This document shows positions 45,702 to 55,149 of a DNA stretch of 64,000 nt, piece by piece. Below the pieces are notes generated by a model. It saw only the letters and a program-made list of their open reading frames with translations, had not been told where the DNA came from and did no database searches. The translations under genes were made by a program, and so were the position numbers. This stretch comes from Conus ventricosus (lineage: Eukaryota > Mollusca > Gastropoda > Neogastropoda > Conidae), in the NCBI GenBank assembly GCA_018398815.1, contig CM031601.1, forward strand, positions 32,561,380-32,625,379, given 5' to 3'. The stretch's first letter is position 1. Every line of letters starts with the position of its first letter.

Positions 45702-46729
45702 GTCGGCTGCCTTCAGTCTTGGCTGATGGGGCTGGCTGGCTGGTTGGTTGGTTGGTTGGGATGTAACGCCGCTGGCTGGCTTCCAGTCCGTCGGTTTGAT
45801 GTTGTTCTTTGTTGTTGTTGGTTGTTTTGTTGTTGCTGTGTCTCAGCTTCTCTGATCTCCTTTGGTCAGTACTTCCACGCCGCTCGTTCCACACAGCCGC
45901 CAACCCCCAAAAATGTTGTTTCTGGAAGTTCTCGAATTCAAAAATTACACTCGAACCCCCGATTGTAGAGGAGAAGAAAAACAAGAATTTCAAAATGTTA
46001 TCAGAAAACGTGAGATTTGGGGAGAAGGGGAGGGGGGTGTTTTTGAATACTGATGAAGCATCGCAGAATAAAGCCCAAGTGATGTTACGTGTGTATTGGC
46101 AATTATACGGGACATGTATTTTCTTTTTAAATCCCTCCTTTGTTAACTGAAACATAAGGCGTGTTAGAAGTGCTGCAAGTCAAACCCAAACTGCTCCTTC
46201 ATCATCCCACCCACTCCATCCCCTGGTTTCCCAAGTTTGACTCCAAAATGCTGGCAGCTGTAATTCCGGTGTCACCATGCACATTCTGTCAGGTGCTTTC
46301 AGACGGATACCTCCAACACCTTCTGGGATCCCTTGCCGACCCACCTACTAACTCGCTACCACAACAAGCTCAAATATGTTAAATGTACACTTCATTTGAG
46401 ACAAAATAGTTCAACAATTAAAAAAAAAACACGTTAGCACACGCCGTCCACAAGATGATTGTGGTCGATGCCAACAGACTCTGTTTACGTGTAGTGTGGC
46501 ATACAAAAAAACGTGTTCGCTTATACATCGAAAACAACATGCAATGAAGTTGTACCAATCTCAACAGATGTATTTACACAATCAAATGTTCTTAAGGGGA
46601 AGGCCAAGGGAAATACCTACTTAAAACTAAAGGCTTCTTGGGGTGAAATAAGAAGAGGGACGGGAGGAAAAATGTAAGAGTTGGAATGAAAACATCTGTT
46701 AGCAGGGCACCAAGGCAGGCATTAGCTCG

Positions 46730-46787
46730 AGTGGTGTGTATGTGTGCGCGCGCGTGTGTGTGTGTGTGTGTGTGTGCGTGCGCGCGT

Positions 46788-46818
<31 letters not shown>

Positions 46819-46870
46819 CGTATATGTGTGCGTGCGGGGGGGGGGGGGGGGGGGGCGGGGGGGGCTGGGG
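46730..46870. repeat. (GT)n microsatellite and G run
   Basis: GT/CG runs at 46735-46835, then a G run of about 35 with one C at 46837-46868. It lies 65 bp before predicted exon 3. Confidence 0.93.
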
Positions 46871-46935
46871 GAGATTCCCATCCCGACCATTTCCACACGG
46901 GCTATTCCCATCTCTCTGTCTGTCCGGTTGCCCAG

Positions 46936-47141
46936 CAAAGTGAGGCCTCCGCTCCATCAGCCGGTGGAGGACAATGCCCTCAGCGAGCTGCTGGACTGCC
47001 AGTCCTGGGGGCGCTGGGAGCGGAGCAAGAGGAGGTGCTGGAACGTCGACTTCAAAGACTTCACCTTCCTGTTGGATGAGACTGCCAGCATCACAGAGTC
47101 CTGGTACCGCCATGCCCGCGCTTTCTTCCATATCCGCTTAG
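46936..47141 (+). CDS. Uncharacterised gene, predicted exon 3 of 4
   Basis: Acceptor TTGCCCAG ends at 46935. The 206-nt exon starts by completing the split codon AG|C and reads KVRPPLHQPVEDNALSELLD, CQSWGRWERSKRRCWNVDFK and FTFLLDETASITESWYRHAR. The donor is TTAG|GTCAGC at 47142. Pro, Trp and acidic/basic clusters, with biased third positions, argue against chance. The region resembles no family I can name. Confidence 0.7.
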
Positions 47142-47807
47142 GTCAGCCAGGAACAAAAGAAGGAAGGAGTTGGGGGGGGGGGGGGGCGGTGCGGAGGGGG
47201 GGGGAGAGAAAGGTTAGGGGAAGGGATGAGGGGTGGGAAACAAAGAAGGTAGTGGAGTAAAGGAAATAAGCGTTGGTGGTAAGACAGTGGTGGAAAAAGG
47301 GGTAGGGGTGAGGAGAGAGAGAGAGAGAAAGCGAGAGAGGGGGAAAGTGAGAGAGAATAATTATGCATATATATGCATTTATTTATTTATCTATTTGTCT
47401 ATCTATTCATTCGTTTGTCTATTTATTTATCCATTTATTCGTCTATTTATTTATTATTCAAACAGGCCATTGTCCCTTGTAAAGAATTGTGAATAGTATC
47501 CGGTACAAAAATACTGTTATCAGTCGACGTCAAAGACTGTCAAGATGTAGAACATGAATGTAACATCCTAAGACATGTAATGCAAATCACATTGACTGTT
47601 ACTGAACCATTTCATCATTTTTAGACAAGTAAGACAGAAAAATTGTTGTTGTTTTTTGTTGTTGTTGTTTTTGCTTTTCGCCCGTTAAAGAAATAAAAGT
47701 TTTGCAATCTGATGTGTACTCAGACTGCTTTAAAAAAAAAAAAAAAAGGTTGATACTGTTAAGTTATTAGGTACTTCTTGTAAAGCTGGACTGTACAAAA
47801 TGAGACA

Positions 47808-47859
<52 letters not shown>

Positions 47860-48417
47860 AAAAGAACATGCGGGAGAACGCAAACTGCTGTCTGCAAGCG
47901 TGTTGATTAGTTATTAGGAACTTCTTGTAAAGCTGGACTACATAAAACGAGAGAGAGAGAGAATGGAGGAAAGAACATACAGGAGAGCGCAGACTACATC
48001 ACAAATGTTTGCATAGGAACGTACCAAGAGACATATGGACAGTGACACATGATATCGTTTTGAAATTATGTGTGTTGTTTAACATTATTGGTTACGTCAT
48101 ATCCGTAGAAATTTTTTTTTTCTTCTTCTATGTTGTGAAGAAGGTTAAAAACATGTTATGAGTAAGGGCTCTTGGGATAGCGGTGAACTCCACTGAGGTC
48201 AAACGGTCCCCTAACAGACTGTTCCATATTTTCGTCATCAGAAGCTTAGCTGATTTGACAGATAAGCCGGTACACATGCAACATCAATTTGCTTCAGGTT
48301 GGGGAAAAAACACTTAAATCTCAATGTGGTCGTCATATCATCATCATCATCATCATCATCATCACCATCATCACCATCATCGTGTCTGCCTCAGAACAAA
48401 GCCTTGGTCGTTTCCAG
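47142..48417. other. Intron 3 with low-complexity repeats
   Basis: G runs at 47170-47210, GA-rich at 47312-47355, (ATTT)n at about 47378-47455, and (GA)n at 47814-47855. A block with TTATTAGGTACTTCTTGTAA and AGCTGGACT recurs about 145 bp on (47763 and 47911). (CAT)n lies at 48338-48381. Confidence 0.85.
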
Positions 48418-48761
48418 CCGTTTCCAGAGACGAGAAAAGAGACCCGAAGGCCGAAGAGGAGATGGAGTATCTTTGCATCATGAAGGGTCCCAACGAGCGA
48501 TACGAGGTGCAGTTCGACAAGAACACCTTCGGGTCGTGGTGGAGAATCACCGCAGTGTCCAGCGATCGGTACGTGGCCGAATCGGTCCGGTACCCTGGCC
48601 GCTGCCTGTCCAAAGGCCGTTTTGGCCTCTGCCTGTCCCCGCCTCTCTCAGACCGAGAGCGAGGCAACATCTTTCGAGGCAAGTGGAACAAGGAGCGCAC
48701 CATCACCATCATCACCTTGCCAGATTTCGCAGTGTGGCACCCATCAGTGTACGTACACTGA
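48418..48761 (+). CDS. Uncharacterised gene, predicted exon 4 of 4
   Basis: Acceptor TCGTTTCCAG ends at 48417. The exon completes G|CC and encodes 113 further residues to TGA at 48759. It reads AEEEMEYLCIMKGPNERYEV, QFDKNTFGSWWRITAVSSDR, YVAESVRYPGRCLSKGRF and WNKERTITIITLPDFAVWHP. Alternating hydrophobic and charged residues suggest a beta-rich domain. A GTACGT or GTACAC donor near 48750 could instead splice on to a further exon. This is the strongest coding stretch of the four because its frame is long and intact and its composition is clearly coding. Function unknown. Confidence 0.75.
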
Positions 48762-51654
48762 TCCACGGCCCGGTTACTTTGGGGGGTTAGGACTAAATCA
48801 CGCCATGAACCGTTGGAAACCACTGCAAAGGGACAATACCCTCGAGGAGAATCTGGAAACTAATCGATTAAAGCAGAGACGTGAAAGAACAGGGAAATAT
48901 TGGGAAATCTCGAATATGGGTACGTTGCTCGAGAAGCCCTAAGGATTCGGCAAGTTTGTGGACAAACTCACTTTCGGTGTGTGACAGTTTGGAGTGCGCG
49001 CTTGTTGATCGGATAGGTGTTAACTTAGTAGCGTGCCCCATGAAGCAATCTTAAAAGTATCCTATTCAACTCTCGATTTCTTTGTTTCGTGTCTAAAATT
49101 GTGCGTTTAGGGCTTAAAGAAACCCTGCTTGCGGGTTATCGTAGCAGTTTTGCAATTGCGTCTTTTATTTTCGACAGAATTTTGCGCTGATCTCAACAGG
49201 CTTAAGCGACAAGCACTGCTGAAAAAAAAAAACCTGTGGCTTCTGGAAAATCACAAATTTGTCAGCGAGTGTTGAAATCCGATAATATAACAAGAGAGAT
49301 TTCGCACTTGATATCAGTTTAAACACGCAGCGATCATTGAGAAGGACACGCACTCACTCCTCATATGCAGAAATATGTTTTGTTGAAATCATATAAATAC
49401 GCCATCTTCTAAAGGAGATATGTGCTACACAAGTTTTGTAGGGATCAAAATCGATTACTCATTTAAACCACTAAGCACAGACCGACACATAATTATTTTG
49501 TCATTCAAGAAAGTGCGTACCGAGAGAGTATTAAAGAAACAGCAAGGGGGAGAAGAAGCACCCAGAATGCATAAATTGTCTCCGTAGACAGAACAGTTTG
49601 TCACGTGTGACGTCAGTTGTCTTTCAAGTATTGCCAAGTGAGTGAAGTCAGAAGCGCAGACAACTGCCATAATTGTCCAGCCCCATGGTGTCTAACAACT
49701 TAGTAACAAGGACAAGTCATGGGTTTTTTTTTTTTTAACCAGCAAAGAACAAAATATCGTAATTCAATGACATCCCAAGGAAAGCAGATATCTTCACAAA
49801 TTCGCTAAGGATATTTTTATTGCTTCACAAAAAGAACCGTCAATACATATGGGTAGCATAAATCTGTTGATAAGGTGTGGGGGGGGGGGGGGGGGGGAGA
49901 GACCTACACATTTCTGATACAGTAGGATGCAGTGTTCAGTTGAAGCATGCTGTGCAACAAGCGTTTGCCTGTGCTTGACTGTTTACACCCCTCTTTCCTG
50001 TGGTCAGTGTGCTCTCTGTTGTCTCCTTGAACCCTGGGGGTTTATACAGGGAGGAGAACCCAGGCAGGCTTATACTGGAACACAAAACCTATAGCAGATG
50101 TTTGAGCTGATGTTCATCGGGATCTAACGGATACGCGCAAGATGAAAAGACATCAGTGACTAAAGTGGTGAGGTCTACTGCTCAGTCATCCAGTACATTA
50201 TTGCGTTCCAAATTATGCATTCGTGAAACTATAGTGAGCAATAGAAGGAAATAAGTGCTGACTAGTAACGATGATTGCTTATTATGATGATGAAACAGTA
50301 ACGATTCCAAACAATGAAGGGTAAGAAGACTGTGTTAGATTGTAAACATTAAAACCTTTACACGCACACGCACACGCGCGGCGCGCGCGCACGCACGCAC
50401 GCACACTCACTCAAGTTTTTTTTTCCTTTACCTTTTCAAGTCCACAGAGATTGAAGGATTGATTATCTACATATGTTTCCACAGTTGTTTTCTATTCATT
50501 ATTTTTTTTTTCATTTGTTATTATTATTTTATATACGTAATAGATATATTTGCATTTTAATTGTCAACCTATACTTGTTTTTTGCCTGTAATGTGAGTTT
50601 CTCTTTGCCTTTGTGAAAGATGAGAGGTCAAGTAGGTGAGAGTAAAAAGATGAAGAAAGCAAAGGAGAAGAGAAAAAGGAGATGAGGGGTTTGGAGAATG
50701 AGTTGGATGGGAACGAGCCAGTAAGAAACAAAAAACAACTAAAATTGCAACAACAACAACAACAGACCGCCAAAATAGTGAAGTCAAGAAGATTTGTCTC
50801 CAAAGAAATAATCATTTAACACTTGTTCCATTTTTAGAATCTGATGATATTAACCATCAATAGGACACGATGGAAACAGAAAACAGGGAAAGTACGAAGT
50901 GAAAATCAAGCGGAAATAACCATTTAAAAAAAAATCGAAATAACAGACGTCATACTTTACTAAAGGTATGTGATTTTATCCTCTCTCCAGTTGTAATGGA
51001 GATGAAAAATTCACGAAGAACACATGAAATGAAAGCACAAATAAAACCATAACATACGACAAGGATTGAGTTTGTTTAAGATTTTTGCTGTTACACTTGA
51101 AGATAGTGGGTAATTTATGCGTGTTTTGTTGAAAGAGAAGATTGCTATTGCAACATGGCCTACTTCTAGTGTCCTTTTGTACTTATTGATATATGTTATC
51201 AGGAAATTTGTGTCATTACAATATGCTTAAGATAACAATTTACAGTGTCCTCTCTGATATTCTCACAAGGAATGGCTTCTCTTAAGTTCCTCACTCTTGC
51301 CAAAATTCTGTTTCACAACATTAAATGAATTTGAGGAGATTCTGGAATCATATCATATTAAAAAACAAAAACAAAACAAAAAATTCAAATGAACCAAAAA
51401 AGTGCACACTGCTACACTTTCCAAAACCCCAAATTGCCATGCAAGTAATTAGAACACTTCGAACACCATTTCTGAAAACCGTGAAACAGTTCGTCGATGC
51501 ATTTTGATGGAACTGAGTTTATTAGTATTTACACACCTCTGTAGCATCTGAGACATAGGAAGAAAACAGCTGCATTTCCTTTGAAGAGGACAGATGAATC
51601 TGAAAAAGAAGAGACGAAAGGGGAGGAGGGTGGAGGGAGAGGCAAGGTGACACA
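48762..51654. other. 2.9-kb stretch without a recognised gene
   Basis: Includes a G run at 49878-49897, a CA/CG microsatellite at 50359-50405 and (CAA)n at 50749-50765. No coding, RNA or element signature. The 3' UTR of the predicted gene would start here. Confidence 0.55.
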
Positions 51655-51660
51655 ACATCC

Positions 51661-51726
<66 letters not shown>

Positions 51727-51900
51727 GTGTGTGTGTGTTGTGTGTGTGTGGTGTGTGTGTGTGTGTGTGTGAAACAGGAGAGAACAAGATACACGGGTCA
51801 TAGATCAACTTGGACACACACGTGCGTGCACACGCTCGCGCGCATGCGCGCACGCACACTCACACACACGCGCGCGCACACACACACACCACACACACCT
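51655..51900. repeat. (CT)n, (GT)n and (CA)n microsatellites
   Basis: CT at about 51661-51723, GT at 51727-51770, CA/CG at 51813-51898. Confidence 0.95.
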
Positions 51901-51979
51901 CTATATACACAAGCATCTGTGAAGACTGTGACAGTTTTAAGGTTGCAGTGAAGCTGCATCATACATACAAATTCGACAA

Positions 51980-52023
51980 TTAAATAAATAAAAAAAAAAA
52001 AAAAATAAAAAAAAAAAAAAAAA
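51980..52023. repeat. A-rich run at the tRNA 3' side
   Basis: Two A runs on the plus strand, so T runs on the minus strand. They directly follow the tRNA-Asp 3' end and provide its Pol III terminator. Confidence 0.9.
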
Positions 52024-52025
52024 CC

Positions 52026-52097
52026 CTCCCCGGCGGGGAATTGAACCCCGGTCTCCCGCGTGACAGGCGGGGATACTGACCACTATACTACCGAGGA
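52026..52097 (-). tRNA. tRNA-Asp (anticodon GTC)
   Basis: A 72-nt minus-strand gene. The acceptor stem TCCTCGG pairs with CCGGGGA (one T-G pair), discriminator G. The D arm contains TAGTATAGTGGTCAGTA with the A box. The anticodon arm CCCGCCTGTCACGCGGG has GTC at its centre. The T arm CGGGGTTCAATTCCCCG contains the B box. No intron and no encoded CCA, as expected for a eukaryotic nuclear tRNA. A T run follows within 5 bp as terminator. The sequence is close to the conserved animal tRNA-Asp and looks functional. It lies about 310 bp from the NDPK start codon and is divergently transcribed. Confidence 0.97.
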
Positions 52098-52406
52098 TGT
52101 CGTTAGCTAGGTTGTATTGTATTTAATATTCTTTTCTGCGTCTTTTTGTGTGCGTGTGTGATTTTTTTTTTTTTTTTTTTTGGTATTAGTCTTTTAAGTA
52201 TGAAATACAAGTAAATGATTGTGAAAGTACGCCACTGGAATCCATAAAACAACACAGTCTTCAGCTTAGCAGAAATTCGACTGTTTCCGTGCAAGGGTCA
52301 GTCCAAGACCACGTGATTTTACCCCCATCCTCGGTCGCTTCCTCTGTCTCTCGCAAAGGGCCGCATGGTTGCCACGCTTCTCAGTGTCTTGTCAGCATTT
52401 ACAAAG

Positions 52407-52538
52407 ATGGAAGATCCAAGAAAGAAACGTACTTTCATTGCAGTCAAGCCCGACGGTGTACAACGAGGTCTCGTGGGCGAGATACTCAAGAGATTCGAAC
52501 AGCGTGGTTATAAGCTTGTGGCCGCCAAAATGGTCAGG
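52407..52538 (+). CDS. Nucleoside diphosphate kinase, first coding exon
   Basis: NDPK moves the gamma phosphate from ATP to other nucleoside diphosphates through a phosphohistidine; it is mostly cytosolic. This exon encodes the N-terminal 44 residues: [44 protein letters not shown]. The KPDGVQRGL block, with the active-site lysine, and the RFE...G(Y/F)KLVA helix are diagnostic. The donor is AGG|GTATGT at 52539. ATG 52407 is preferred (AAAG before, G at +4). An in-frame ATG at 52365 would add 14 residues in a poorer context. The catalytic histidine region and the rest are not found in the next 11 kb, which is largely LINE sequence, so later exons lie beyond the window or are lost. Confidence 0.9.
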
Positions 52539-52949
52539 GTATGTTTGAATTTTCCCTTCTTTGTCTGGAGTCCGCCCGTCTGCTGTCGGCCATATCCTCC
52601 ATTGTAGACATTGTGAACCGGCCCGTAGCATTGTCACCTCGTTATTGATAAAAATCGGGAGTCCGACATTGTTGTTGAGAGTACGAGATTTTTCTTGATG
52701 CCATTGCCTCAGATGTAATGTCGAATCAGCCAATGAGGCATGTTGATCGATTTTTCATACATCGTTAACAAGAAATATTGTAAAGTGACCGTGACAAAAC
52801 AAAGTACTAGAAGGTCTATTAACTGATTGAGCGAGTTGCGAGTGAATCATTTTGCGGAGTCTCTGGTAGCGTGACCTTGAAGCGCCCGTCCAAAATTTTG
52901 TTATAACTCGGGTCTTTACTGTAACATTTTTTTTCTCTTTTCGTATGCA
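52539..52949. other. Intronic sequence after NDPK exon 1
   Basis: Nothing identified except a 30-bp block (GATTGAGCGAGTTG, GAGTGAATCATTTTG at 52826) that recurs at 55132. Confidence 0.55.
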
Positions 52950-53415
52950 CAGTCGGACGAGTCACTGGGAAAAACTCCCTTGGCCAGATGGATTTTTTCA
53001 TTTAATGGCAGCCAGCATGAACAACGATGTAACCACTGCACTTTGCACGTGGAGCTTCAGTGAGTTAGATGTATCAGGTTGGGCCCTAAGCCCTCGCGGC
53101 TTTTGGGCTCCCGTCACTTACTTCAGCGTTGCAACTGTCAATTTTTACACCAATGTGTGCTGGAAAAAAATTCTATTTTGTCGTTTGAATTATCATAGCA
53201 TCCGGGATATATATCACTAAGCCTATTCCCAGCTTGAAAGACTTCAGAGAAATAGTATGTCATGCAATTTTATCCATTAAATTTTTTTACTTTCAGTGTG
53301 TTCCACGTGTGTTGTTCGTTATAAAAGGGACACTATTTCATTTAAGTCAGTATCAGCACTTTCCGTGATAATTTACATCTAATGGGAGTCCCTTCTTGTC
53401 ACTAGTGAAACTATT
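52950..53415 (-). mobile_element. CR1-like LINE 3' fragment, decayed copy
   Basis: Matches 54600-55040 in the same orientation (GGCAGCCAGCATGAACA, GATGTATCAGGT, CACCAATGTGTGCT, TTTAAGTCAGTAT). It corresponds to the 3' UTR and the last codons of the LINE whose C-terminus is readable in the second copy. Confidence 0.7.
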
Positions 53416-53814
53416 CAGTATTCCAAGTTACTACTTATGTATGCTCGTATTGCATGGGGGACAACACGACTAAAGGATGTCAACTGTGAGTTCATAAAAT
53501 GTTGCGCGCGCAGTTCGGCCACAGATTACGAAACTTTTTTACGGTGCCGTGACCAAAGACGACGCCAAGGAAAGTATGGAAGATGACATCACAAGGGCAA
53601 AAGCAACACTGTGTCGAGTGATAGGAGGTGTCCACAGCTGACACGTCATTGAACAGTTCATCACATATCAGTGTACTGATATATGGCAATGTGTGAAATG
53701 AAGGGGATGTGATGGGATTGATTCAAATGGAAGAAGATTGGGGAACTGGATGAAGGGCTTCTGTCAGAATTGTCTCTGTGATGAGAGTTGTATCTTGACT
53801 ATTCCTCATGGCAG
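53416..53814. other. Unique stretch
   Basis: No feature recognised. Confidence 0.45.
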
Positions 53815-54003
53815 GCTCACTGTGAGCGTGTCTTCTCATGTGTCAAGAAGAACGGACTAGCCAGCGGGCCTCCCTTTCAGATGTTACCCTGGAGAGTTTA
53901 CTGGTGGGTCAAATCAGATCCCAGGGAACCTGTCGAGGCTGTCAGGGACATGTCCTCTGAATCCGTGCGCAGGGTTAAGAAGTGCTTACACGCAAAGTCT
54001 TAA
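53815..54003 (+). CDS. Possible orphan terminal exon
   Basis: Following an acceptor-like TTCCTCATGGCAG ending at 53814, a frame of 62 residues runs to TAA: AHCERVFSCVKKNGLASGPP, FQMLPWRVYWWVKSDPREPV, then EAVRDMSSESVRRVKKCLH. The composition is coding-like. It does not resemble NDPK. It could be the last exon of another plus-strand transcript, perhaps of the predicted gene at 41.8-48.8 kb through an alternative donor near 48752, which would also be phase 0. An AATAAA lies at about 54375. Family not recognised. Confidence 0.4.
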   Translation, partial: AHCERVFSCVKKNGLASGPPFQMLPWRVYWWVKSDPREPVEAVRDMSSESVRRVKKCLHAKS

Positions 54004-54044
54004 GCAACACTAGACTAACCTAAAATGAAAAGACAGCAAGCCAT

Positions 54045-54405
54045 GTACTGTATATTCATCATGCAGAACTATTTTTAAGTTAGTGAAAAGTGCTATTTGC
54101 TCTCCCTGTGTGTAGTCACCATGCAGAACTGTATCTAGTTAGTGACAAACTGTGCTGGCTGCTTCCCTGTGTGTAGGCATCATGCAGAGCTGTATGAAGT
54201 TAGTGACAAACTGTGCTGGCTGCTCTCCCTGTGTGTAGTCATCATGCAGAGCTGTATGAAGTTAGTGACAAACTGTGCTGGCTGCTCTCCCTGTGTGTAG
54301 GCATCATGCAGAACTGTATGAAGTTAGTGGAAAAGTGCTGGTTGCTCTCCCTGTGTGGTGTAATGAACATTAACAATAAAAAGTGCTGCCTGCAGAACTC
54401 TATGA
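54045..54405 (+). repeat. 61-bp tandem repeat, about six copies
   Basis: CATCATGCAGAACTGTATGA, AGTTAGTGACAAACTGTGCT, GGCTGCTCTCCCTGTGTGTA per unit. First and last copies are divergent. Confidence 0.93.
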
Positions 54406-54559
54406 TAGAGTGACGTTTTCCTGTGTTTCTTCATCATGTTGAGCACACACACAACAAAGGGTAAGTGAGATTATATTCTAAAGCTGTCGCAGAAATGTGT
54501 TTTCCACAGTCATATTATATTTGTTATTGGTTTTAACGTGCGAGGGGAAATCTACTGTT

Positions 54560-55085
54560 TTGAGACCAATCTACTGGTTTGCTACACTAATCTACTGGTC
54601 AAGGGGATAGAGGGGTAAACAGGTCTGTTTAATGGGCAGCCAGCATGAACACACAGATGAAACCACTGCACTTTTTGCATGTGGTGCCTTCAGTGTGTTA
54701 GATGTATCAGGTATGGGCCCTAAGCCTCGCGGCTTATGGGCTCCCTCACTTGCTCCAGTCGTTGGCAAATGTCTATTTTGTACACCAATGTGTGCTTGGA
54801 AAAAAATTGTCTATTTTGTCTTTGAAATCATACAAACTACTCAGGACTATATTATCACTAAGCTATCCCAGTCTTGAAAGACTTCTAGAGAAATATGTAC
54901 TGTCTGCAATCTTTTATTCCATTTAATTTTTTTAACTTTAAGGTGTGTCCACGTGTTCTGTTTCCTTTATTAAAGGTCACTAATTCATTTAAGTCAGTAT
55001 TGTCCTTTCCTTTGATAAGTCTGTACATCTGAATCGGGTCCCCTCTTCTTCGTCGGTAGCTTAGTGAAAACAAATTCAAATGTTT
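54560..55085 (-). mobile_element. CR1-like LINE 3' fragment
   Basis: The minus strand at 55079-54885 encodes FSLSYRRRRGDPIQMYRLIK, FNKGNRTRGHTLKLKKLNGI and KDCRQYIFL. This is the conserved C-terminal motif (RRLRGD-x-I-x-x-YK...TRGH-x-x-KL) of CR1-type LINEs. The 3' UTR follows to about 54560. Confidence 0.85.
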
Positions 55086-55149
55086 CTGTCTTGTCTTCGT
55101 ATGTTAAGTCCTTTATGTGTGACACTAGCTGATTGAGCGAGTTGTGAGT

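Noticed and set aside
52365..52406. In-frame upstream ATG for NDPK giving a hydrophobic N-terminus
   Set aside because: It has a poor start context (C at -3), and the second ATG matches the usual NDPK length. It could still be an isoform but is not supported.
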